From positions 210,941 to 274,940 of the forward strand of contig VWPU01001226.1 in NCBI GenBank assembly GCA_013398955.1: a stretch of 64,000 bases of DNA. Direction: 5' to 3'. Origin of the DNA: Callaeas wilsoni. Its lineage: Eukaryota; Chordata; Aves; Passeriformes; Callaeidae. Position 1 is the stretch's first letter; every line of letters starts with the position of its first letter. Positions 13,301-25,800 of this stretch are shown here, piece by piece. Position numbers and translations under genes: made by a program. The notes beneath the pieces are model-generated. The model saw nothing but the letters and a program-made list of their open reading frames with translations. It ran no database searches and had not been told where the DNA came from.

Positions 13301-15631
13301 CAGGATTTCTCAAAACATGATGAGATTTCAGCATCAAGGAATTAAATCTACATGGAATATATTTTTCTTTTCTTAATGATGCCCAACAAAATGAACAGTT
13401 CACTCCTACCTGGTCTTCAGTATCATCTTCTAGGTTTTTCAGGTATTAGCTTTAGAAATTGTTTTCTGTGATGGTGTCTTGGCCAAGATACAGGTTTTTA
13501 TAAATTCCTATTTCATAAACGAAAACCAATCTCAGCAATCATTATTGCTTACATAATACGGATTTCAGGGCTTCCCTGAGGTTAGTTCTTGTCCAAATGT
13601 GGTTCAGAACAAATGATTGTTACCCACAACCTCAGTACAGTCACGAACAATTTTACTCTAGGTTTTATTTTATAAAGAGAGTACACAGAGCTTCCTCAGT
13701 CTTTTAACATATATTTTGCTTTTCACTTGCTTAAATACTTTATGAAATTTCTCTGTACTCTTTCTGTATCAATCTGTAGTTTTCAAATGGATACCAGATC
13801 ACTGGGGAATTTTATCAACACTACAGACTGAAGCAATGGAAGGACTATATCTACGGATTGATATAGATCTGTGCATAAAGTCTGAGCACCTTATTTGGAT
13901 TTTGCCACTTTAGTTTCTATAAAATGTACAATTTATTTCAACATTTAGCAGTACTCTAATTTCTGTGTCCACTGAAAACTTTTTTTATACATGTAGTTTT
14001 GTATTTATATCTATTCACTGTATACTAACTTAAAGGAGACTGACCTCTTCAGAACAGCAGAAGATGCCTTCTACATTTTTGTTTGAGATATGTTATCCAG
14101 CTAGTACTTAGCCCTTTTGATTTATTGGTAAATTTTTATTTCTCTATTTTTCATATAAAAATAAATAACAAAGATAAATCTTTGTCTTACATTATTTTCA
14201 ATATAAAGTATGAACAATAGTTATCAAAAGAAATTTTCCTCCTATTAAAATTGAACTGTGTTTAAAGGGAATAATTTTTCTTTTCTCTTTCTGATTGTCT
14301 TTTATTACATTAACCTTGGTTAATACTTTCTTAATTGAGGTTGTAAGGATATAACTTATATCGCTTTTTCTGTAAGTTTATATTTCCCAGGATGGCTTAT
14401 TTAGTCTCCTTGGATAATGATATAACAGCAATTATCGTCCATGCTTATAGAAATTCTCTAGTTGTTCCAAGGAAAATAAAAAATCACCAGCAATAATCCA
14501 AAGAGATCCTTGATTTCCAGGCTCTTAGATGCAAGGTAACTACAGATGATAACTTGAAATTGTTTAACTTCAGTAGCTTCTGTTTAACCTCTAGTTACAA
14601 GTGAAGCAGAAAATGCTTTTCCTTATCCTGTGATGTCATGAGAGCATTTGGCTTTTTCCCCAGAACAGAAATACTTATTGAACTGCTTTTTTTCTTCTTC
14701 TTGATAATTATTACTATGCTAAACAATTTCCATTTTGAGTGATGTGTGCTCTAAAATCATACTTGTATCATAATTAAACTACAATCCTGAGTTATTTATG
14801 TTAATTCATGAAGTTATGCAACCCAGTTTCAGATATTTTGAGTCAAATCCCATGAAGTTCTGTGCATCTTTGTGAAGTAATGAGTATTCTCTGTTTGATA
14901 GACAATCCTAATTGATAATCAGTATCTCAGCAATTAAAATTGCTGGGAAATTAAGAACTCTTAAATAAGTTTGTTTACGGATGCACATGCATACACACAA
15001 CACATGCACAGTCAGTTTCCTTTTATACCTGTGAATGACAGAAACTGAGCCTTTGCCTAAAAATATCTTTCAAAAGACTTCAAAGATCTTAGAAGTTTTT
15101 ACAAGAAGTGCAGAGATGTCCCCATTTTCCTTCCATATGCTGGGGAGATGTGAATAATTAAAGTTCAATTCATAGGCATATAGCACCTAATGCAAATATT
15201 CATTGTCATTATTTTGATTTTATAGTAGTGTTGCATTTGCAATAGACACATGTAAAGGATTACATGAAGTGCAGGGCGCTAAAAATACTGGAATATGAAA
15301 AACAAATTATTCTAATCAGGATACGTAGGAAGTATCAATACATTTATAATATCAATGAAACACCTGAAATTAACTTGAAATAAGGACAAAATAAGAAACA
15401 GACAACATTCAAATGTCTCTAGGAAACACAATGCCATACAATTTAGAAGAAAACTAGGATAGATAACAATAGCTAGAAGCCAGAATGGTTTAGGATGCAC
15501 CTGTGCAAAGAGTTTTTTTCAGGTTGCTAAATATAGGAGATACATTCATGCTTGATATAATAAAAGATCAGACCTTTTACTTCAAAGAATCTAAGAGGTA
15601 TAAATAGGAAGAGAGAAAAAAAAAGTGGGTA

Positions 15632-15648
15632 TGTGTGTGTGTGCATGT
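15632..15648. repeat. short (TG)n repeat
   Basis: Six TG units plus an interrupted GCATG end, within an otherwise unique stretch. Confidence 0.7.
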
Positions 15649-16279
15649 GGTTTCAGTTTATGAAGATGCAAGTCCTTCTGACGCACAAGGGGATAAACCT
15701 CTAACAGGCTGCAGTGCTCAGAGGAAGGAACTCTGGCAACACATGTCTAATGCTGGATACCATGTAATTCTACTTTCCTTAAAGGCATGGTTGTATATAT
15801 AAAATCTGTGTGTTGTCGAGATCAACAGCCTATACTTCGGGCAGATATGACTTCACAGTTTTATTCTTTTGTATTGTTTTGATAGAATCCTCTTTAATGA
15901 GGAAATAAGACTTTTACTGGAAAATTCCCAAAAATACATTTATCCTGATAAAATGAAATCAGTCATCTACATCTGGACTGTCTTGTAGTTTTGTGAAAAG
16001 CACTGCTAGATGTTTTGATGTCATGCTGCTCTGTGAGCAGTGATGAGATCAGCACAGGATCTTAAAGAAAACTTGAAGTTCAAGCCCTTACCCTGTGTCT
16101 TTTTTGCTCAAGTCTGCTTGTGATGGTGTATTTACTCCTTAGCAGGAATTCAGAATAGGGCACAGTCAGATACACATGATCTTTATAAACTGGAAAAACA
16201 CGTTCAATGTTCAAAACACTTTATTTCTTTTCATTATCTTAAACAACACTTAAGATGTGACCAAAATATACAGTATTTT

Positions 16280-19200
16280 GCAGAAAATTACTCAGGAAGA
16301 CGCTCCCCTGAAGGAGGCCGTTGCTGCACTGTAAAGATCCTATCTAGGTGACTGGAAGCAGCTAGCCGTGGATTAGGCGAAGTCAGTAGGGAATATGCAT
16401 TGGCAGTTCCTGAGTGGAGGGTGACCTTTGGCTGCCCCTGTGATCCCAAAGCTGCAGTTCAATTTTCCATTTCAGCTTTACCCAGTGAACAAGGTCAGCC
16501 TATACTGCCTGTGATAGATTGCTATCTTAGATGCACGGACATTTCAGGGGGTGCACAGGGTTCCCTTACATAACCCTCCCTTCTCTTTGTGGGAGCTTTC
16601 TTTATTCTCTTTATTAACCTACTGTTCATTCCTTTTTACATTATGTATTTTCAAAAGACAAAATAAAAACAATATTTTACCAATGATTTAGTGACAGCTT
16701 TAATGATGTGATATAGCACCTTTTTAGTTTATTTTAAAGCTTAAAACCCTCACTGTTGCAGCAACAGGATGGTGTAAATTAAAGTTAAAATGTTGACTGA
16801 TGAGGCTGTTATAGATCACTTTTGTGTGATGTAAAATCGTTGTGGCTGTTTTCTCAAGGGCTGGTTTTTTTATGAGACTGAATTACATCATTGCTTCACA
16901 GAAAGCATTTTTCTGCATGATCAAGAGGCACACAGGGTGAGAAAGAGATGACTGTCAGCAGCCAATGGGAGATGCTGCTTCTTAGCATTACTCCATGAAG
17001 ACATACTCCTAAGGGCATGTTTAATTTTGAGCATCAGTGGTCCCACTAAAATCTTGAAGACTAGTCACGGGATTAGTGTCCTTTTAGGATGTCTTTGTAC
17101 ATTTGGGACATTTGGGGGACAATGGCATTTACGAGCAGGTTTCTCCCTCCTTCCTTCTCTCAGCTTTCTCTTTTACAGGTTTATAATGCACCAGAAACAA
17201 TATCCTCTGTTCAGTTATCTCTGCTTCAAGCAATATAAGCACATCAAGGACAGCAGTTCTGACGCTGCTCCATTACTGTAGATGTCACTTATCTTAGTGT
17301 GTACCTCCATGTGTGGTTAGAGGGAAACTGTGCCCACCCCAGAATCATTCTATTAATGCCTCTAAGAAGGGCAAAGACAACTTTGTACATCAGAGTGATG
17401 TTTCCATCATATTTAGCCCTTTCCTTCCAAAACTAAGGTTAACTGGTTAAACAGAAATAAATTCTGTCATTGACAGTGCAGCACAGTAATTTTTAACAAC
17501 AGGAAAAATAATACTTAAAAGTAGAAGAATTTTATGGTGGAAGCGACTCAAGGTTATTTAGTACAGGTTTTATTGTATCCACAAGGGGCAGTCATTTCTT
17601 GGGTTAGCATGGAGTTCTGGCCTTAAGAAAGAAAAAGGGCCATAGCAAAAGGCTTCAGAGAGAAGAGCTCCTGGGCTTTTGTATCTTTGTCTAAAATCAG
17701 TTTTTTCATCTGCCACTGCTACATGGTGTACAAGAAAGAAGACAAAACCACAGCTCCCCCTTCATAGACCATCAGATCTTGAGAGGGAAGGGGAGGAGAG
17801 GGTGGCAAAGTGAACATGAAGTCTGTGTGCAGAGCCAACTTTTCTGGCAGACAGAACAGGAGAAGTCAGGGATAGGAAGGTTGTTTGTGTGTGCCAGCTG
17901 TGCCTTTAGAGCTCCAGAATAGCACATGAGCTAATTGCAAACTGTCCTGTGTGGCTAAACTGCACTGACAGACAAAAAACCCCTATTTGGTGGTGTGATA
18001 TTTATATAAAAACCAAATAAAAGCTGTATAAAGTGGACATAATACTGAAATGATCTGCTAAAGCTGAAACATTCAGGTATCCCTTCTGTATTAATCAATA
18101 CACAAGACACACTCAAGGTCATGCTTCAGAAGCAGTATAAAAATTAGAGCCTGTTTCCTTACAGGAAAACCACAGAAGCTGAAGAACATACACATAGGAG
18201 AAAAAACCCTGATGAATTCTACTACTAACAAAGCACTACTTAAGGCTTTGAAAATTCCTGACTATGCTGTTAAACTGAGAACACGGCAACATGAACATTT
18301 ACACTGGTGAGGTGCATTTGGTGTACCCATTCTCAGCCCATTTCTTCTCCTTACAAAGGCTTCTGGGTAAAGAGTTGTGAGAGATAGTAGGTACAAGAAA
18401 CTTTGATTAGGGCAAAGCAGTGTCTAACCAAGACCCTGCATGAAGGAAATGAAAGAACTATGCTTATGCCCTGTCATAAATTAATGACTTTCCTTCAGAT
18501 CTGAATCAGTCAGCTTGTTCTCGGACACTGTCTCCTCAACACTTCTATTTTATAAACCTTGTAGCTGATGAGTTCATTTTTTCCTCACTGTCCAATCCTG
18601 TAGCTGCCTCTGTGAAGTCTTTATTCCCTGTTAGCTTTCTAATTCTGGGTGGTGTTGCTTCCTGCAGGTCTGCTTTCTTCTACTGCTGGCCACTCAGCAG
18701 CCCTGAGTCCTAAAGGAGATGCAGTAAAAATCCCCAGCAAACCATGAAACAACAATACAGAGAGTATCAGATTAAGTAGTGGTGTCTTGGGAAGGATAAT
18801 GCCTTCCTGTTCTCATAATCATTTTAGTTCCCTCTGTGCAGTAGCATGGACTCCAAGATAAGAAACCAGGCTGATCTTGTACTTCAGGACTTTTCTATGA
18901 TGCAGATGAGGTTGCTATCTGCTGCTCTAGACGCATGTAACAGGAATGAAGTACAAGTTTGCTGCCTTGAACAAAGGCCGTTGGTTTTCTGCAGTGTTAG
19001 TTTGTCTATCCTTCACTGGATAGATGCGTGCAGGGGTTCCTCAAATCTTTGCATGCTCTGTGGACTGCCCAGGCTGTCTGAAGGACAATCTTCAGACAGT
19101 CAGTCTAGTCATGCCCACTTGCACACCGAACTATTCCGTGTGCTTGGACCTGAAAACATCAGAAGAGAACATCAGTTCAAGATACAGCATGGAAATTGTT

Positions 19201-19927
19201 CCCAGACAGAACTTACAGAATACTGAGAAACCCACTCCCACTCCCTTCCTTTCCATGCCATCCCAGGCAGAAACCAGCGCCATAGAGCTGTGGGGTACCA
19301 CTGATCCCACTAATGCTGCTTGGCTCCTTATCTGCCTCTGACAGAATGCATACAGAAATCTCTTGCTTAGTGACTGGTGGAGCTCTGATGACTTTGAGTA
19401 ACAGCCTTTGAGACTGACAGCCTTCTGTGCCTGAAGGGATCAGAAATATGTCTGGGAAACAATTTGAATCCTAGCTCTGGCACTGCTTGCCTGTATGACA
19501 TTGGACATATCAGCATCTTACCTCAGGGTGGTGTGTAGGTGACTGTGGAAAATAGTAATGCATCATCCTAAATCCCCCAGATACTGGTTCATACATCCTA
19601 AGCCCAATTGCCTCAGAGAGGAGACTTAAATCATATTCTAGGGGGTATTAAGCTCTGAGAGATATCAGAGTGTTTATGAGGTCTAAGCTAAGGACTCTTG
19701 CCAATTCTATTTTGAGAATAAGCTCTTCTACCTTTCAAGAAAATGGTTTGGAATGACACAAAAAGCAACTCAAAGGAGCCCCCTTTTCTTTCCATCCTTT
19801 GCTACTGTTTTTCTGACAAATGATGTGACTCAACCCCAGAAGACTGTACTAGACTGAACTTCATATGAGAGCTATATTGATCAAGGGTGACATGCCTACC
19901 TAACAGCTCCCAGTCATAGTTTGATTT
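16280..19927. other. unique non-coding DNA, slightly higher GC in places
   Basis: No gene recognised. The part at 16290-16570 is less AT-rich than its surroundings, with a few CpGs, but shows no open frame or element I know. A short purine-rich run lies at about 17770-17880. A 126-codon open frame at 18846-19226 is within chance expectation and has no recognisable domain. Confidence 0.5.
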
Positions 19928-20016
19928 ATGCTCCTATGTGCTACTATATATATTATATTCCTATACTCTCTGTCCTATATTCAATTATACTCCTATATGT
20001 TTTGTTCCTATATGCC
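19928..20016. repeat. degenerate TCCTAT-containing repeat cluster
   Basis: The hexamer TCCTAT occurs five times within 80 bases, starting at 19932, 19959, 19973, 19991 and 20006, separated by T/A-rich linkers of variable length. It looks like an old, decayed tandem repeat. Confidence 0.6.
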
Positions 20017-20179
20017 ATAAAGAAGCTCTATCTGATTTAGCAGGATTAGGAAAAAGTAACAGCTGTTCTTCTAGCTAAACCTGTTTCATTTTATTTGGAA
20101 AGATTCAGCAAGTATAAAGATATTCCTACCCTTTAAAAAAGTGTTTTGTCTGTGCTTCTTTCAAGAAGCCTAAGGATAA

Positions 20180-20395
20180 CAGACCTGGTTCTCAGTAGAT
20201 GAGAAGGATGCAAATTCAAGGAGAACTCTACTCTGTTGAGCATGAGAGGAAGGGAAGTAAGAATCTGAGACGTCAAGGATGAGAAAAATATAGAGAGATA
20301 AATTTGAGAGATTAGAGAAGTACAAGACAAGTGGAGAACAGGGCAATGCTTGGAGTTACAACAGTGATGGGAAGACAGTGGGAACCAAAACAAGT
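20180..20395 (+). other. purine-rich block
   Basis: About 215 bases strongly enriched in A and G on the plus strand. The minus strand is open for 86 codons as a by-product, giving a serine- and leucine-rich peptide with no domain. Confidence 0.45.
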
Positions 20396-23300
20396 TTCAT
20401 GTCCTTCAACCTAACTTTGTGCTCAGAATAGCTGCAAATGGAGATTAAGTTGCTGCGCTTCACTGAGACTGATTACTATTTATAGAACCATATTTGTCCT
20501 ACTTCTGCAGCATTTATGCATTTTTTTCTTACATTAGAACAAACACTAAAACCTGAAAACACTTGCTCTCAATGTACAATGCACCATAGAGAACATATTT
20601 GACTTTTAAAAATGTTATTTTGATACTAAGGTACTTTCAGTGATTTTTAATGATTTCAAGATAGGTAGAGAATATAAAGTTTTAGATTACATAGTGCAAG
20701 AATTATAATTTGCAAAATGTTTTAAAAAGTTGAATTAATTATATCTCATGTTTAGGAAGTAAGTTTTTGACATTAAGGATTGTGTTGTTTATTTTCACAG
20801 AGAAAGAGAGAATTTTAATTTTATTTCTTTTCCAGGTTTTCATCTTGCGTCTAGAAATGACATCACTATTTAAAAAGTTGAAAATTTCAAGGTATTCATA
20901 ATATTCCTTAGTGAAAAAACTTGACAAATATAACACTTATCAATTTACTCAGTATCCTAGCTTTCATGGGTTTTTTTGAAATTCAAGCTCATTTATGAAA
21001 TTATTTAACCATATCACATATCAGTTTTTAGTCAGAAATTTTCATCATTGTAAAAAATGAATGATGACCTGGTATAGTTTGTTTCAAGAATCAAAAATAG
21101 AAGATTGTGCATTCACAAGACAATCATTTAGTATCTTTCTGGAAACATTCCAAAAAGAAATAGAGGAGCTCAGTTTACCAGTAACCTGAAATAAAATCAA
21201 GCAATCATCTTGAAACCTTCTGTATTAAAGTCTTCAGATGTTCACACAATCAGATTTTAAATAAACGATTTAAGTAATTTTTACCCTAGTGAAAAAGAAA
21301 AGAAAAATGATCTCTAGAAGAAAACAAAGCTACAAAGAACAGAGATGAGTAACTCAGATTGTGACAGGTAATCTGCATCACTTATAAAGAATATAATATT
21401 GGTGTAAATGTTAGATAAGATAAGAAAGGCTGAATTTGGCTGAGAAATGCATTCCAGCAAAACAATTTTAGTATCTGAAAGTATTCTAAGATATTATTCG
21501 ACTAGAATATGGAGGTGGGACTGGCAGAAAGGAAACACTGGAGCAGTAGGCAGGAGGTGAGAGAGGGTAGTGGGAGTGACAAAGTTGGGGAAGTAGATAT
21601 GAGAATAGCCATGAGTAAATGCAGAAATGTAAGACGCATTACAGCAATTGAGAGAGCTGCCTTAAGAAGATGAACAAGATTTAGTGCTAGGAGAGTTTAG
21701 ATGAAGGGATATCTATAATAAATGACAATATGATAAATTAGGAAAAACATGGGTCTTGTTTCCTATTTAGATGATTTATGACCTCAGACGTCCGAAGGCT
21801 CATCTTGTTATTGTTCCAATAAGGGGACAGGGGTGGAAAAGACTTATACCTTATTATTTGTTCTGCTGTGAGGGAAAATAGCTATAATCACCAATTTATA
21901 CCCTCTATTTACAGCAGAAGGTTGCGCTGATTACTTTTGAGGGGAAAAAAAAAAAGACATGGTCATCTCGAATGATGCCTAATGATTAAATAATGTAATA
22001 AACTATTGACGCATCTTTTCTCATGTAAAGAAGAGGAAAATGAAGTGTTACAATAGCTCATATCAGACAGGAGACACAGCCAGCTCTTTGTACCCTATTT
22101 GAGAAGCACTCGGCTCTCCTGGCTGTGCATGCAGAGCCTTGGCATGCTCCCCACCCTGACTCACCCTTCTAGTTCATCTCAGGTGTTATGAGGAAAGAGA
22201 AAATGGTGGGCAGAGGAAGAGACAGGAGGAATTGAGTGAGACTACAAGAAAAAACTGAGGAAAGACTGAAAAAAAAAGAACTGCATATATCTAAAGAAAA
22301 ATTATTTAAGCCAATTTAAACAGCGTGTCTTGCCATTATAGGAAAAATGTACCCTTGGAAAAATATCTTAAAATCCACCATGACTTTTTCCCATGAGCTT
22401 GCAGGACTGTTAAATAAGCCATGTGGTAAATCGTGATGCCTTATTATAATCCTTAATTTCCTCTATGATGTAGGGATATTTATCCCTCTCATCTGTTGTG
22501 GTCTTTTTAGTTGGAGAGTATGAGTTCCCTATGGACTAAAATCGAGGGCCAGATTTCCAGATAGCATAAAATGTTGGAAATGCCTTGATTCCAGCAGCAC
22601 TTCTGTTTCAATGGCATCACTAATAACTGGTCATGTTTTTTATATGCTGCCTAACACTCTGCAGGGTACCACAAGAATGACTGTAAATAAGAGTTCAGGA
22701 GAAAAAAAAAAATCTACACTGTGGACATACACTATTTTTCCACTCAATATAAAAAAGGATATTTTTGCATTCTTGAAAAACAGTGAAAAACATGCAGTAA
22801 CTCAGACTTGATCTTTACCAATGTTTAGATGTGTGTCTTGAGTAATTTTCCTAGAAGACTTCCCATTTAAAAGTCTACTGTCAAAACATTTGATGGTGTT
22901 CCAGACTTTCTGTTCTCTGTGAAAAATCCACAGAGATATATTAAAAAAATTCTAGAAAATTTGCATGAAAAGTATAGTTTAAAATTGCTTTTGTCCTTCC
23001 CATGTTATTACAGCATTTTGAAGAACATCTGTGCTTATGTAGTCACATCAACAAAGTAATCTTGAGGGGGAAAAGAAAGCTCCGCAGTCATTCCTTATAA
23101 AACAGTTATACTTTCATGCTGTTTTTATAACAGGTTCCATAATAAAACCCCACAGAAATACTACTACAAGGATTTAAGGTCTTTTCAAAACAGTTTATAG
23201 GAATGGTAGTAATGGATGCATTATGCCCACTTGGCATAATATGGGATAACAATCAGGCAGGCAATTGAATATTTTTCCTTAAAAATATTTTTAATCCAAA

Positions 23301-25547
23301 AGCAAATGTAGAAATTCAATTTTTTAACCTGATTGTACTATAAAAAGCAATCTCGTGAAGAAAATATCCTGTAAGACATTTTACTTGTAAGACATATTTT
23401 ATAGTGAGTCTATGGTATACAACGTGGTAAACCCCTCAAACCCTTAAATAATAAAATAAAAGGATAGAAGACGATCTTTCTCTGCTCTCATATATTAACG
23501 GAATTTTAGTTATAATGCTAACACAAATAAAGGTCATAGAATGCTAAGATCCATAAAATGCCGTAATAGTCATATTTGAAGAATTTGTATGATTAACATT
23601 ACATAAAAATGACCTTCCCTTTAATTTATTGGTATTATCATTCCCAGTGTGAATGACCTCACTTTGAGATATCTTATTAAATCACAGCATTTTAGAAGAC
23701 GCTCCCTCATTTGCTTCTTAATGTGTATTTTGAGATATTGTAACCCAATGACTGCTATTATAGCTGTAAAGCTTCCTTTATGCATCTATAGGTGACCCAC
23801 TCCCATTGCTTGCTCTTTAGAAAAACATGCAGTGACCCTCCTACAGCAATTTTTATTGTAACAAGAGTTTTCTACTTCTTCACCACAGCACAACTATTTT
23901 AAATAGCCTCAGCACTACATTAGAACATTCCATACCTGAAGGATATAATATGAAAAACTCTTTAGAGTATAGTAGAATAAACATGCAGCTATGTAAGTGA
24001 ATTTGTAGTTTTTTTATCAAAGTCAAAACCCAAGTAGAAGCAATGTCCCAGCCTTCTAAATCCTTAGATCTTGAAACTGAATTATAATATTTACCAACCT
24101 ATAATTTTACAGTTTCTCAGCCAATTTAAATAAGAAGCAGACCCCCCACAAAAAACCAAACAAAAAACCAATGGACCAAACAGAATCTCAAAAATACAAC
24201 CGTAAGCAAAGAGACTCACAGCTGTTCTTACTTGTACTTCAGATACCTCTTGTTCCCCACCACGAGTATACTTTCATTAACCTATTTTTCTACAGAGCAG
24301 AGGAGCAATAATTCTACAGCACAATTTACCTTCCCAAGTAACCTAAAAGGGTATATGGACAGAAGGGAAGACAACTGTGTGGCCGCCTGGAATATAACAC
24401 AGATTGCCTCTAGCAAAGGAACATAAGGAGCTAATTACCTTGAAGGTGCAAACTAATCAAGTTAGGGTGATAGCCTCTCCCATTATTCACATGAATAGCC
24501 CAGAGGAGGTTGCTGAAAATAGTGAGAAGTTGCTGATGAAATGGACAGTAGCATTTCACAGCACATGCCCAACGGGGCCAGCCCTCAGTCCTAACACCCA
24601 TTCTGTCTTACTGGTCCTACAGTTCAGATGTCCCATCTAGCATTGCATCTGAGCCGAACCCTGTATGTAGCAAAAAAACCCATATGAAATTGTTCTTTCC
24701 TCACATGTCTGTGGCAACCTGCTGCTTTTCCAGCTGTTCACCTACCCCAAAATGTAGCAACTGTACGTAAAGCTTGAATAAACAAATCTATATAGCATGG
24801 GTATTGGTTCAGCTGGAATAATCTGTTTACACGATGTAGTCTTTTGCACATACATGATTTAAATATTTAGGATAGAAAAGGATCTTGAGCACCTCTTTAA
24901 TAGGGCTGTCTCATGCCCAAAGGGCTTAAACCATAACTCCTTGAAGAAAAGGATTGTTTGTGGACAGCACCTGCTTTGGACAGGCAGGTCTGCACCAGTT
25001 TCTTTAGATTTGTACTGTATTGCCTTTCTTTTTTATATTTACAGTAATACAGAAAGATGAGACTTACAGAAGTTTGGATAAATGAAGAAAAGCCTTCCTA
25101 CTCATTTAGAGAGACATGGTATTGTTTGTTTTCCGGAAATGGAACAACTGTGATTTTCCTGTTCAAGCTCTTTTACACTAATATAACTCCCTTCCCAAAA
25201 GTGATTTACATCATCATAAAGAGGAACAGAGTCAGTAACTACTGAGGCAAATAGAACAAATCTTAATGAGTCTCCGGTGTGTGTTTTTTGAAGTGACAGG
25301 TGAATAATTCCAAGAAGGGTACAATGATGTGCCATTAAAGGCTGTTGCTGCTTCAGCCTGAAGAGGCTGGAGGAGGTTTGCACAACACCACAGCTGGGGC
25401 AGACAGGCCTGACCATTGCTTGCATTGCTCTCCCTACACATCAAAGGCTTGGCCACCAAGCCAAGCTTGGTGCTCACTGGATAAATTAATTAAGATGACA
25501 TATAAGGGGAGTGGAGTGTCTTTTAACAACGCACTTTTTTTCCCCAG
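20396..25547. other. unique AT-rich non-coding DNA
   Basis: No gene recognised. It includes a further purine-rich block at about 21495-21710 and a smaller one at 22190-22270. A fairly GC-rich 100-base patch with few CpGs lies at 22080-22180. Open frames are all short. Confidence 0.5.
21495..21710 (+). other. purine-rich block
   Basis: About 215 bases with many GGAGG, GAGAG and GTGGG words on the plus strand. No repeat family is recognised and no coding signal is seen. Confidence 0.4.
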
Positions 25548-25616
25548 CTGCCACACTTGAAAGGAGCAGGTACTTCTGCTTTGCTGAAGATACTGACCTG
25601 GAACTTTCCATAATGG
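25548..25616 (+). other. exon-like segment (69 bp), unproven
   Basis: The segment is preceded by a strong acceptor: a T/C tract ending in CCCCAG at 25547, with a branch-point-like TTTAAC about 20 bases further upstream. It is followed by a donor-like G|GTAAGA at 25617. The 69 bases are open in one frame (23 codons), in phase with an ATG at 25511. I recognise no protein in the translation. Pseudo-exons with signals this good occur by chance in long introns, so this is only a candidate. Confidence 0.18.
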
Positions 25617-25717
25617 GTAAGAGAGGAAGTAAATTTCCAGGTTCTCAGATGTTGGTATGCACAGATCTTTCCTCCTACATCTATTGGGCAAGACAAAAAC
25701 CAAAATCATAAATGTTA

Positions 25718-25800
25718 AGATTGGGGGGATTTGTTTGGTTTTCCTGTTTGTTTTGGTGGATTTTAAATCTTGGTTTTGTATGGGTTGTTTGGATTTTTTC
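25718..25800. repeat. G/T-rich low-complexity stretch
   Basis: About 80 bases almost free of C and poor in A, built of TTTGG, TTTTGG and TGGG words and starting with a G6 run. It is low-complexity DNA with no clear unit. Confidence 0.65.

Larger units (their letters stand above)
9997..16279. other. unique AT-rich non-coding DNA
   Basis: Nothing gene-like is recognised. It holds a TTTG-rich patch at 10271-10306, a short GT repeat at 15632-15648, an 18-base inverted repeat at 14928-14945 and many short A or T runs. Open frames stay below about 120 codons and show no family resemblance. Confidence 0.55.

Noticed and set aside
14928..14945. Inverted repeat CAGCAATT-AA-AATTGCTG
   Set aside because: Eight-base arms with a short spacer are expected about once per spacer length in this window.
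18846..19226. 126-codon plus-strand open frame overlapping a 105-codon frame
   Set aside because: No domain, no splice context and a length still expected a few times by chance in this window.
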